Shown here: positions 1 to 12,250 of the stretch, one piece after another | Position numbering within the stretch: position 1 is the first letter of the stretch | Layout of the letters: each line of letters begins with the position of its first letter | Origin: Puffinus mauretanicus | Taxonomy: Eukaryota; Chordata; Aves; Procellariiformes; Procellariidae | DNA: 64,000 nt | NCBI GenBank assembly: GCA_023333565.1 | Contig: JAJKFH010000157.1 | Location: 434,001-498,000 of the forward strand | Reading direction: 5' to 3' | Position numbers and translations under genes: made by a program | The notes under the pieces: model-generated | What the model saw: the letters and a program-made list of their open reading frames with translations, nothing else | Told to the model about the DNA's origin: nothing | The model's database searches: none

Positions 1-544
1 GGTCAACCTGCAGATCGTCTAGTGTTAACCAGCCAAATGGCTTCTGGTAAATTTGTATCCCAATGCTTGAATGTCCCAGCACCCATTGCTCTTTTTAACA
101 GTCCATTTTATCATTTTTTTCCTAGAGGCTAATGCATGATAGGGGATGTGATACACCCAGTCAATGCCATGTTCCTTGGCCCAGGTGTCTATGAGGTTGT
201 TTTGGAAATGAGTCCTCTTGTCTAATCCAATTCTTTCTGGGGTGCTGTGCAACCATAAAACTAGGTTTTCAAGGCCCCAGATAGATACTATTTCAGGCAC
301 TGGAATGGGTCACGGGATATTTTTCCAACCATCCAGTAGTCGCTTCCACCATTGTAAGCATGTGGTGCTTACCATGGCAGGTTTTCAGTAGCGTGATATA
401 ATCAATCTGACAGGCTTCCCCATATTGATATTTCAGCCATCGTCCTCTATACCAAAGAGGCTTTAACTGCTTGGTTTGTTTGATTATGGCACATGCTTTC
501 CATTCACGGATAACCTGTGCAACGGTGTAAATGGTCAAGTCCAT
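1..544 (-). pseudogene. ERVL integrase fragment, frameshifted
   Basis: Two out-of-phase minus-strand readings (293-544 and 25-300) cover the end of the zinc-binding domain and the catalytic core. The QIDYITL motif supplies the first core Asp, and LDKRTHF corresponds to the second-Asp region. In the zinc finger the first Cys of the C-x2-C pair is replaced by Trp (WKAC), and the third catalytic motif is scrambled by a frameshift at about 115-125. The family inserts viral DNA into the host genome. This copy is inactive by sequence. Confidence 0.85.
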
Positions 545-917
545 CCTTTGATCACAAACACATCTTTATGTTGCATCTCTTCCTAGATGTCCTGATGTGT
601 CATGGACCCATCAATCTATAAGTAGCTCATCCTTATGTTTCCAGTCCCCATCCACCTAAGCCACTTCAATTCTAGCAGCCTGGACCACCTGCTTGTTGTT
701 TCACCGTTCTTCAGTGGCACGACTAGGGTATATGAGCATCTACGTGACGTATTTTTACAACCAGGTTCTCTACCTGGGCAGTGATATCTTCCCACAATGC
801 AGCAGCCCAGATGGGTTTGCCTCTGCACTGCCAATTGGTCTGCTTCCATTACTGTAGCCAGACCCACAGAACATTTGCTGCCATCCGTGAGTCAGTATAG
901 GGTACAGGCCATTTTTG

Positions 918-1152
918 TCATTCAGCAGTATCTAAAGCCAGCTGGATGGCTTTCACTTCTGCAGACTGACTCAATTCAACTTTTCCTTGAACATTTTCTG
1001 TGACCTGTCCTGTAGGACTCCACAGAGCAGCTTTCCACCTCCGATGTTTTCCCACAATACAACAGGAACCATCTCTAAACAGGGCATATTGCTTTTCATT
1101 TTCTGGTAATTTATTACACAGTGGGGCCTCTTCAGCACAAGCCACCTCCATC
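918..1152 (-). pseudogene. ERVL RNase H fragment
   Basis: The minus-strand reading contains a diverged version of the RNase H start seen in the second provirus (a YALF-x-DGSC motif, with Arg in place of Thr before the first catalytic Asp) and the EVKAIQLALD helix with the second acidic residue. The rest of the domain, towards 550, continues in other frames because of indels and stops. Retroviral RNase H degrades the RNA strand during reverse transcription. This copy cannot encode a complete domain. Sequence at the N-terminal side beyond 1152 is unrelated. Confidence 0.8.
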
Positions 1153-2639
1153 AAAACATATACATTCCAAAACATATAGGCGCCAAGGTCAACCACCTTG
1201 CCTTTAGTAGAAGTTATCTGTCAGACTGCGAACACCTGTTTGGTGTTTCTACCTTTGCTTCCATGGGTTCTATTCTAGTTTCTGCAGCCGTATTCCTGGG
1301 GGTGCTAAACAGCACTGAGAGGCAGCTAACACTCAGCTATTATTACTTAGCTGGAGGGAAAACTCAAGATTTCTTCCACAGAGATGACTTTTTTTACTGA
1401 AATACACCATATCTGTGATTGTATGAGGACAATTTGAAGAGCAGAAAGGAGCTTAATTAATTGCCATACAACGCAAGCGGAGATGGACAATGCTATTCTC
1501 AAATTAGGTTCGAGCTTTGGCTTGCCGTTGAGCCAATCTCCTTGAGCATACATGTTACATGTATTTGCTTACACCCCAGTTCCAGTCTGGAATAAGACAA
1601 ATTATTTTCTAAGAAGACAAAACCTAAGCTCAGGGTAGGCATTTGCTCACAGTTGCCCTCTCCAAGAAGTATGTGCACTAGTTAAATTCTCTTGGCTTTA
1701 CTAGTTCCAGCCTGAATCCGAGCACAGGCATAGCAGAAGACAACAGACTATAAAATTAAGAATGGCAAGAGCAATTCCAGAAACTGCAGTCAGAAAGAGA
1801 TTAAATAAATGCTCTCTATGTATTCAAGTAGGAAGCCAATAGTCTTTTTCATGAGCAACGGCAGAATGTGCCTTTTCTTTCACAGTTCTGTTACAGTAGT
1901 TGAATGCATTGCATTTTTATTAACATTAAAATGTTGGACAAATCACTACAGACTTTCTGTTCCAATGTCTGCAGTAGTTGAAAAGTTCCTTACATATGTC
2001 AGCTATGGCAGGTAGTCCAGTATAGACACCAAAAAGGAGGGAGGGATCAGTTTGCAGACCTATATATCTTTCTCTAAAACCACTTTGCTTTTGATCAAAA
2101 TCTCTAGTGTAGGATTTTCTATTTTTTTGTGCAGGAGGATCATAAGATGCTCAAATGTGATTTCTGGGCAAGGCACACTTCCAGAATCCATTGATAGCTT
2201 TGCAGCCCACTCCATTCCTTGTTAGGTTGTTCAGTGAGTAGGCAATGAAAAATCTCCTCTGCAGAGATAGATGGATTCCACCAGTAGCCTGGAAAATGTG
2301 TTCTCTTCCCTCTGGGACTCACAGAAGATTAATGCCCTCCGAGGCTTGCCTAGCCTTAAATAACATTGAAAGAATAAGAATAGCAGGTTCCCTGGTCTGA
2401 TTTGCCCTGACCCACAAAATTAAAACCCCTCAAAATATAACTGTCTAAACAAATTAATATTAATCTCATTGTCTTTGCTTATATATCCAGAAGGAGTATC
2501 TGAACATTCCATAGTCCAAATTGTGCAAAGGTATTCTGTCATCATGAAAATATTATGTTTTCAGGGGAGAGGGAGGAAGGCTTAATTTTCTTTTTGTCCT
2601 CCTATGGATAAAATATAGATCTACCTTAAAAATGCAAGA
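1153..2639. other. Unique AT-rich sequence, nothing identified
   Basis: No open reading frame longer than 70 codons, no recognised repeat and no splice-flanked exon was found. The sequence next to the ERVL fragment (1153-1330) is slightly richer in GC and could be further eroded provirus, but I see no alignable motif. Confidence 0.5.
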
Positions 2640-3460
2640 GATTTTCTATTGGATCAGACTAACAATACATCTAGTCCAGTACTCTGTCTCAGAAAATAGC
2701 AACGAGAAAGGCTATTTAAAGAGAGTATGTAAGCCTGCTCATTTCCTGCAGCCCATCCCTGCTGTACTTCTCCTATATCCACAAATATTGTATTAGGGAT
2801 ACGAGAGGGAAAATCCCTCCCTAGCCCTTTTAGCATCCCTTTATGGATCTGCTATCCAGGAATTTGTTCAATCCCTTCTTGAATTTGCTAATCCTGCCTG
2901 CCATCAAAATCTCCTAAAGGAGAAAGTTCCAGGAATTGACTGCCCCTCATGCAAAACTGTTCCTTCTTTTATGTTTTTAACTGGTCTCCTATTACTGCCA
3001 CTGAGCATTCTAGTTCCAGTATTGTGGAATTTGGAGGGTAACAGTTCTGCATTCACCTGATCATTTCCTTCCTTCCATCTTCTCCTCTTCTAACTGGACA
3101 GAAAGTAATGTTTCTATCATGTCCTACCTCTGTCAGGTTTAAGCTTCTAAGATAAAAGACCTGAAATATCACAGTCCTTTGCACAGGAGCTGATTTCTAG
3201 ACCTCTGAATATTCATGTGGAAAATCTCCAGGGAAAACAACTCCTTTTCTGCAGAGCAGAGCCCAAAACTAGATATAGTACTCCAGCAGATACTTTCCTG
3301 AGTAAGGCAGAAGGATTCCTTCACACATCTTGCAGGCTATACTTTTATTCACACCTTACAGTAGAATAAATGCTATTTTTTTACAACATCATTATCCAAA
3401 TGAGAACCCCAGTCCTTCTGTTTTGCTGATAAAACACTAATAACTTTGCTTAAGATTTGG
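2640..3460 (-). repeat. Ancient CR1/L3-like LINE remnant (antisense on + strand)
   Basis: The plus strand reads like the complement of an old CR1-clade LINE tail. It has the phrase complementary to the region preceding an 'attggatcaga' segment, then text resembling the antisense of the RT C-terminus and of the 'isochore-like' segment around 3240-3420 (AACATCATTATCCAAATG, AGAACCCCAGTCCTTCTG). Alignment is from memory of the general family pattern and is diverged, so the limits are approximate. No reading frame survives. Confidence 0.5.
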
Positions 3461-6400
3461 TTGTTGGAACTACCTTCACTGTTTTATTGCTCTAGTTTTT
3501 TTACTAATGGCATGTCTCTCTAAATTGTTTTTGAGAAAATCCTTCGTGTCAAAAGCCTTAAGATGTTTTTCCCTGAGATATTTCCCAAGGACCTGCTCCA
3601 GCACTTTCAGAAGTCTGTGCAGATTTAATGATTACTTTCAGACCTTCCTATACTGGCAAGACCAGTTTCCTTAGTTATCCAGACTGCCTTGACCTCTGGT
3701 GATAATCCATGACAGGAGTCCAAATTGAGTGCGTGGGCTGGTTGTGAAGGCCTGTTTTTGTCCAAGAGCTGTAAGATTTAAGACGTTTCTTCCTCTGACT
3801 TCTGTCAAAAATAAATTGTGTACCTTACCTCCCGATTTATTGTCCTGAAGAAGGGGTTTTGCTCTCATTTTTCTTCCTCTCCTGATAGATAAACAAAGAA
3901 TCTATAACCCAAGATTTAAGACCAGATGCTGTAACTGAAAAGAATGGAAGTTTCCTCTGAGTCCAACCAGAGGGATAGGCTACACATTGACACTGTCTCA
4001 CAGTGGGTGAGCATGTGCTTCACACCAAGCAGTACGAATCCACAGGCTAAAGATGCTTTCTCATCGCCCCTTCTCCCCCGCTCCCAGCAAATCCGTGCCT
4101 GAACAGAACACAGAATCACATTCCTTCCTTTCTGCCACTCTGCAAATTGAGGACACGAGGGCACAAGGTATACCTTTTCTCCATTACTTGGCCTGCACCC
4201 AGCCACAGTGATGAGAGAATTTCTTGGTTGCTTAAACCAGGTTAAAAACATCAACCTGCCTTGCATTTACTCAGTGCATTCTAGCTCTGATGAGCACAGA
4301 CGCATTTTTTTTTCTTTAACAAGAATGTATCACCAGTACAGACAACATTTGCGCAGCTGGCATGCATATTTCTGTACCTGATGCCAACTTACCTCAATTA
4401 GCAGACCAAGCACATCACCATCCTGCATAAAACAAAGTCGGCTCAGATAAAAACATTTTAGAACAGCTGAACTTTTTAAAACACACAGTCTAGAAAAGCC
4501 AAAAGGCTCTCTTGGTGTTACTGGCGCACTTTTAGTCGTACACTGACACACCCTTGCATTCTGAAGGCAAAAGCACATGCTAAGGTACTTTTCTGAAAAT
4601 ATAATAAGCACATAATGGAGGTGGACAGAATGAGCCAATAGATAGACCAAGTCTTAATGCATGATATTGAATAAAAGGCAATACACAGAGTAGAGAAATG
4701 CAAAAAATAATCATGACATAAGGGCAGGGGGGGAAGTAGTTTAACTCAGCAGAGCAGAGAGGCACCAGCAAAGGTATGTAAGGGACATGGCATGATCAAG
4801 TGACAAGCTAGGAAAATAATCATTATAAATGGATATAAAGTGGGGCAATATTGCATTTGTCAAGGCTAGGGAAAATAATGTTATTCATACTGAAACAAGA
4901 GACAGCCTAATGAGTTTTAGATTTATTAAAGAAATGGGAAAGCCTCACAAGTTTTGAACCTAGTCAGGATCTCAGCACCTAAATTAGAAGTGACCAGTCT
5001 GTCTTTCCGTAGCATTTCTGTGAGACTGTCACGCCACAGGGGCTGCTGGGAGAACACACTAAGACTTTTTGCTGTGGCTACACACAGCTGAATATCCAGA
5101 GCGCTGGCAGTGATAAGAGCGTAGAAGAGTGGCAGAGGAGCAGAAGGAGGCATCAAGGAAAGCTGCTGAGGCAGTTCTTGAAGTGTGCACCACAGTAGGA
5201 AACATTTAACTGTGGGTCTTCAGTCACTGCCCTGGTTATTTCTCTTGCTTCATCTGAAATAAAGCTCATGGCATGGACTAATATACTCCATAGGCTGGGA
5301 CCAATCTCTGGCCTCTTAGGACATCAATATATTTTTACGAATAATATCCCATCAAATTGCCAGATGGTCACACCATTTATGTTTTGAATTATAATCTGAA
5401 AAGCCAAACTTCCGAGTATGAATAACAGTCTGGCCCCTGTGTTCATCAGCTTTCTGTATCTGGACACAATAGGGCAAATCTGCACAGCAGACATATTTGT
5501 ATTTTGCACATAGCTTTTCCTCTGGAAACATTGATTTAGGAACATATTATCTCAAAGGTGTTTTGAATGTATTACTTTATTATGTTATTTATATCACTTT
5601 TGGTCATCTTGATCTTAGCTGTAGATTATTAATCTACTGATTACAAAATTCTCATCACCAACTGATGTAACAGGTTTTATTTTTAGCTTTAAACACTATA
5701 TAATGTGTCTTTTGTATTCCAGTTTCTCATCGTAAAGGAATAAAAAATTCTCTTAAAACTTATTTTAGATATGCTGTTTAATATTTACCAGTGGCTTTCA
5801 GTGACTTAGTTGATTCCTAATAAATACCTGGTCTGTATTTTCAGGTACCCAGTAAAGCAGACATTTTATTTTCTCAGATTCTGTTTTGATTAGTGCTCAC
5901 CAGTCATAAGGCAAGTTTAAAATTAGCAAAACATGACAATAAGATTGAATGCTAGTATGAGATAAATTTCTCCCACTATTTGGTGTTCATTCCACATCAT
6001 GATGTACAGCACTGTAAATTCTACTTGCATTTGTCTTTGTTTTCGCTGACTTTTAATCTCATTGACTTTTTTTAATGCTGCCATGAACATTTTACCAGCC
6101 CCTCCTGTACTTTTTTTATAAGTGCACAGAAAATGTGTATCTGAAATATCTGTCAAGTGACTGGCATAAGCTTCTGTCTACAGTTATCGACATGTACATT
6201 ATGTTCTTAAGATTCTGTATATTAACTCTGTTTATACATCAGCATCCCAATTTTTGTTGTTATTATTATTGTTTTGTCTGGGAAACAAAGAAGGGTATAT
6301 CTGGAGGCTGAAATCAAGCCTCTTGCTGATTCTCTGAAATGAAATTTGTTGACTACTTCCCTTCAGAAATGTGTACTGTCGTATGCAATATTCATAATAT

Positions 6401-9400
6401 GGATAGATACTTCATATGAGAATAATTTAATTGTCTGTTCTGCTCAACCATTGTTTAATGAATTCCTAACAATCTGAGAGCAAGCTGTCGGAGGGCCATT
6501 ATTAAATTTCATATTTGCTTTGCAGTTTTCTTCGCCACTGCTTCATCTATTTAGGATTATGATGACATTAACTTTTGTTTTCCTTCACAAATAAAAGCTT
6601 TGAATATTTGTTATTTGCAAAATGTAAAGTTTAAACTTTCATTGTTGATGCTTACTGGTCATAAAAAAGTTAATTTACATTAAGATAGATTTTCCCTTAA
6701 ATCAAAAAGACCCTGTCAGGAAAAATAGCGAAACATACAAGAAAAGTATGTGAAATGAATAGTCTAGGATGCACTAAGGATATTTTAAAAGCTGCAGCAA
6801 AATTATTCCAGTGGTGTTAATTTTATTAGGTATTTCCTTGCTCTAAGTTATGTGAAAGGGCGACAGGCGTATGACCGTCATTCACTATACTATTATTACT
6901 ATATATAACTCGAGCCTGCCACCTTTTATTCATCTCTTCTATAAACTAAATTGACTTAATCTTCTTCATCTCTCTTCCAATAGAAGTCTTCTAAACCTAT
7001 AAGAATTCTCATTTCCCTTCTTTGGACTGTTTCTCTGCTACTATATCTTTTCACATCAAAATGAACACTGCAGCAATGAATACTGAATTTTTGAAATATG
7101 TGTCATCAGTATTGTTCTATTCTATATCCTACTCTTCAAACAATCGTATGTCTTTCAGGTACCTCTTGTGGTTATAGAGCACTGAGTGGAGGTTTTCATT
7201 TAACTGCTCCAGTGACATGCAGGTCTGTTCCCTAAGTGACTGCAGCTAATTACAAATCCATCAATGTGTAGGGGTAGCTTGATTCATTCTAATGCACCAT
7301 ACCTTCCACTTATCTACAACAATCTTCAGCCATTGGGTTGTCTAATTGTCTGGTTTTCTTAAGTAGTTTCAGAGGTTTCTTATCTATATATACAATGTTT
7401 TTAATAAAGTTCATTATTAAAATATCCAAGCACCTCCTAGACATTAAAGAATTTTCAAAAAAAATATTAACTTCTGTGTCAATTTAAATGTCCTGTTTGC
7501 TCAAAAGTTCCTCTTTTAATGCCTAATTTTTTGAAAGTATTGCTTGAAAACTCTGTGAGCATTTACTAAAAACCTGGTATTTCTGTGTTTTCTTTATGTA
7601 GACAGGTACGGAAGGGTCAAGCTTATTGCTTAGTAGAGTGAGAGCAGTACTACATTATTGCTTAAGTGCACTAGAGCATCTAAGGAGAGCATCCCATGTT
7701 CCTAGAGTAAGGGACAAGACTGGAATGTGGTGCAGCTCCCTGGCTCAGTTTCCCCACAGGGCACTACATCTTCCTGAGCTCTTATTGCAGGTCTGGCCTG
7801 CCAGTACATGCCAGTTCTTAACTTTTCAGTATTTTGCATCATTACTCAATTAAGACTCTCAGCCACATTAGTATTTGTATTTAATACATTTGGAAGTTGA
7901 CACAAAGTTGACAAGTTGGTCCCAGGAGCAAACAGTATATATTAGAAGATAAAATTATTCTATCAAATCTTAAATCAACAGTTAAGATGGAGTTCTTAAT
8001 TAATTTTCCCTACACCCCAGGCATCCCAAATTATTTCCCCTGACTGTTTGCACTTTTCATATGGATTTTATAAATATAATCAGTTGATGAAAATATTTCA
8101 GTGTCTGAATTTTTCTGTGGTAAAGTCTTAGAATCTTAGTAGTGTCTTAAAGACATCGTGACACAGTATTTTCTTCCATGGATGAATGGAATTATGAAGA
8201 CTTGCACATACATTTTCACTCTTAAATTATATGTTGTTTTATTCCCTAATCCAGAGATCCAATTCTCTTTTTGTGGGGTGTTTTTTTTTTTTTCTTTTTC
8301 TTATTCCTTTGGTACACCTATGTTGAAACATATAAACTTAAGGTTAATGATGCATCCTTTGCACTTTTGTTTTGGTTAAAATTCAGCCCAAATATACTGT
8401 GCCATAGATCAGTATAGACTCAAGTCAGCAATCACTGGAAATTCCCTTTTAGATGTTGCAACGCTGAGCCTTACAGCACTTAAATGGGGACCTAGATGAC
8501 GAGACTGTCTGCTCACTAAAGGTAGTGTCATCACTGAACATGTGTGACAGAGTCACTAATACGGAAAATTTTGCCAGAAACTATGGCTGTTTTGTCTTTT
8601 CAGGAACTTGTATAGTTTTGACAGATTTTCCTGAACATAGATGCTTAAATTTCGTCTGAGTTGTGCTTTAGGTACCCAGCTTTTACGTGAATCAAGGGAA
8701 AATAGATATTTCACTGGTTTTAGGAGCCTAAATACTTATGTGGATCTGGTTCATGCATGACTAATGGTTCATGAAATTGAGCTGAACTTCAACTGAGCAA
8801 GAATTCGAGTACTTCCAGCTGAGTTGAACACTTTTTGTTAGCCCTAGTGATACCCTTCCAAGCGCCTCCAGGCTAGAGGAGAACATAGGCAGAGAGAGAG
8901 AAAGGGAAATGCATATTTGAAACATTTTCTATATTTGTGTGCATGCTCATGTATGTGCACTGTCTCTAAGTACTGTTATATGCCTCATACAAATAAAGAA
9001 AACCAGGGTCATAAACACCTGACAAACCTATCCACCATTTGTGAGAAATCACCTATTCACATAACTGAATTGTGAAGCTGCTCATGCAGTGTGTCAAAAC
9101 AAAACTCAGCACAATAAATACTGTGTTACATTATATCAGGTCAATAAATACAAAGCAATGGAATATTAAAGAAAACATATTTTATTAGAATTATGGTACT
9201 GGCTGCACACTTCAAAGAAACAGAATTATGTATCAGTGCACTCCATAGCTAATAGGAAAAAAAAGTTTTAATCTTCTCAAAGGAAACTATTTTCTTTGAA
9301 ATAGTTGACTGAACATTTTTGTCAGTCTACCTATGTCTCTCCCAAAATAAAGATGAGAAAGAAAATGTTTCCTAAAATCCTCTATAAATGTAGTACTGTT

Positions 9401-11594
9401 CAACAATCTCTGCTACATAGTTTTCTCTATTTTAAGGTCACTTATGTGAGGAAGGGGAAGATTAGAAACCACAGAGAATCTTATTGAGTCCCTTTATGAG
9501 CTACTGACACAAAGAGAATCTCAATCTCTTCAGAAAGATCTTTTGCAATCTCCCAAAAGAAAACAAGAATTTCGGCAAGGCACAGGGCTCCCAGCCTCAC
9601 AGCGATGGGCAGCAGGACTGTGTGTGCATTAAAAAGCAGAACAGCCACCACTGCCTTTCATCTAAGTGACATTCATAAACAATTCTCCCTTTTCACCCCC
9701 CCAACCATCGTTCTCATTAAGAGAGGTCTATCGGACTCAGAAAGAATGAGCATAAGAATAGCAACTAGCACAGTGCATGTTGCTCCCTCCCCACCACCTA
9801 CTGTCCATCTGTCTGTCTGTCTAGAAACTCACTGACATGCTCAAGTGCTCAGCCTTCTGCACCCTCTGGCCATGACTTAACCTGCACTTTCTGGCTCCCA
9901 GAAGACAATACGGGCATATCCAATGCACCCTGGAATTTCCTGCTGGCTGTGCCTACTTACAGAACCTTGCCTTGGGCCGGGGCTTTGTGTTACAGCTATA
10001 TTTTAGGCCTTGTAGGCCAAGCTTAGCCCTGGTTTAATGACTTGAGCAACTTCAAAGGAGTTACCTTGATATGAGATATATTTTGCAGAAGGGTGCATGC
10101 TCTCCATTTTCCTTTCAAATCCCTCCTCTTAAGCTTTCCGTCATGCTTTTCTACCTCATGCCTTACATGTTCTGAAATTAAACCGTTAACATTGCCATGT
10201 TTCATTTACAATGGAATGAGACTCTCATTATCTTCGTGGTAGCACTTACCCCATCTTGCATCATGCATTCTTTCATCTCTGCTCCTCATATATTGTCTGA
10301 TGTAAACTCTGGGGTGGGGAGGTCTGGTTTTTTAAATCTCTGTGAAGTGCTATTTGAATTTAAAGTGATACATACATATTTAATTAAAATATGCATAAAA
10401 ATAATTACCAACATTCTTAACTGGCCTGAAAGCAAGATGATATGCTTTCGATCTAAGCTCCTTTTCTTCTCTAAATATAAGCCTGGACATTTGCATCAAT
10501 ATTTTAAAAGAGATTTGGAATAGAATGTCTCTATAAAAAACTTCCAAATAGAGATGTTTATTCATGGGAAAGTTTTTTCTTCCATTGTGACTCAATCCCT
10601 CCTTACCCTTTGAAGCTGAACAAATCCTTCCATGTAACAGACTAGGCTGTATAAACGAAGGACAGCAGGATTATTGGGGGCCATGCAATAATCTTTTACC
10701 TCACTATTTCAGCTGGCATTGTCTGTCTACAACCTTTTATGGTCAGACATAGCAAGCTCTGCCCAACTCCAAGCCAACCAGAAGCACTGAAATCCAAGAT
10801 GGAATGAAATTTCCTTATAATAAGCCTTGTTGTAAGACATTAAATTAGGCTCAACACAGGGTTACTGAGCCTATACAACTTCTGGGTGGCTATCAGAGCA
10901 GAATGATCTCATGACTGTCTGAGAAAAGCACAATCTCAGATTTACTTTCTATGTAGAAATATTCAGAATCTCTCTTCAGTCACCAGAACACAGAAGGACT
11001 GAGTGAATAAAAATTTGAGTGGGCAAGAAGTTCTCAGATAAGGTGTAAAATTACTGAACTGATATCCAGATCTAACAGAAAAATATTATTCACCAAATAG
11101 CTGAAGTTTTGTACAGTTCTTCCACTTACTCCCCAAGAAATTTCCCTGGGATGTTGCAGCATAAATGGAACAGGATTCTGTTCATAAGAAGATGTAGTAA
11201 AACATAAGCAAAGGGAAATCAATAAAGATAATGAGCATATTAAGGAAAGAAAATTAGAACTAGTTGAGATTTTCCTTGCAAAAATGAAGCCTTCAGAAGA
11301 AAAAAAAAGACCATGAACCCTGCCCCGCCCCCCAGGAAAAAAAAATAAAAGGAGAAAAAGAGAAAGATCCCTCCTGTGAAACTAGATGAACACAGACAAG
11401 TAATTAAATGGAAAAGGTCAGAAAAGGGCCCAAAGATGCATATCACAGGTGGATGGATGGCTTCAGTTTCTAATCCTGCTTTGCTGCAGTTATGTTCTGC
11501 CACTCTGAATCTGGGGGAACAGGGAGAATAAAGGCATGGAAATAATTTGTGTTGAATGTGATTGAATAGGTGCATTTTCATATTATCCTTCTGA
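3461..11594. other. Unique AT-rich sequence, no gene recognised
   Basis: About 8 kb with only short chance reading frames (longest about 116 codons, at 3916-4266 minus, with no recognisable domain). Homopolymer runs occur at 8281-8293. Some sub-stretches (for example 6420-6670) have the homeobox-site-rich look of conserved non-coding DNA, but this cannot be tested from one sequence. A short TGTC repeat lies at 9808-9823. Confidence 0.5.
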
Positions 11595-12250
11595 GGTGAA
11601 CGGGCTGAATGATATTCAGAAGAATGGTTGCACTAGCTTAGCCCCAGGGTTTATCTAGCCCAATCCCCTGGCTCCAGGCAGATCATAGATGCATGCCTAG
11701 GTAAGACTGAGTATATGTGTGTGTTGCCTTATGATGTTCTTCTCCTTAGGCTGTTGATGTTTGTCTTTTTAGTAACCCCCAGTGGATCTCTATTCCAAGT
11801 ACTTGCTCAGTTTCTCTTTGAATCTGGGTAAATTTCTTGCATCCGCAACATCGTTTTACCCTCACTGATTGAAGAATTGCTTCCTTGGGTTTTTTACTTT
11901 TTTTTTTTTTTTTGGTTTGAAACTTAATCCTCATAGCTGCACTTAATGACTTCTGCCTTTTGTGTTGGAAGAGACAAGGAGCAGTTGAGGTCTACCAGGC
12001 ATCACTGTGCCTCTCATGTCTCTAACTCATCTCCTCTTCATGCTGAAGTGTCCCAGCCTGCTTATGCCTCCTTCTTGCAGATGTTATTCCACACCTTGTT
12101 GTCCTTCTCCACACCTACTATTTTATTGACCAGTCTCCCAGTGTCATAGTTCCTTCTTCAGCTCTTCATAGTTTTCTTTTGTTCGTACTATCCTGGATAA
12201 AATAATGTTTTCAGCAGACTTTCAGCTTCACTCTTGTTCTCTGGATGTGA
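11595..12250 (-). repeat. Possible ancient CR1/L3-like remnant (antisense)
   Basis: The plus strand resembles the complement of the 3' third of old CR1-clade LINEs: a 'tatctagcccaatcccctggctcc' type segment near 11650, the 'ccaagtacttgctcagtttctctttgaa' type segment near 11797, and a run about locally produced frames to 12150. Divergence is high, and a T-homopolymer (11898-11914) interrupts it. It could also be unique sequence with chance resemblance. Confidence 0.35.

Larger units (their letters stand above)
1..1152 (-). mobile_element. Old ERVL-type provirus fragment (RNase H-integrase part of pol), cut by window edge
   Basis: This stretch is colinear on the minus strand with about 53120-54285 of the better-preserved ERVL provirus in the same window. 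It carries the RNase H region at its right end and the integrase to the left. Many substitutions and several frame breaks separate the two copies, so this one is clearly older or from another subfamily. Homology stops near 1152. No LTR or target duplication is visible there, so the right end is a truncation or rearrangement. The left end lies outside the window. No env is seen. Confidence 0.9.

Noticed and set aside
8640..8760. Recurring 'gcctaatttta / agcctaaat' type phrases here and at 20510-20590 and 40020-40090
   Set aside because: They may be an old dispersed repeat, but the shared words are short and AT-rich, and I could not align longer segments.
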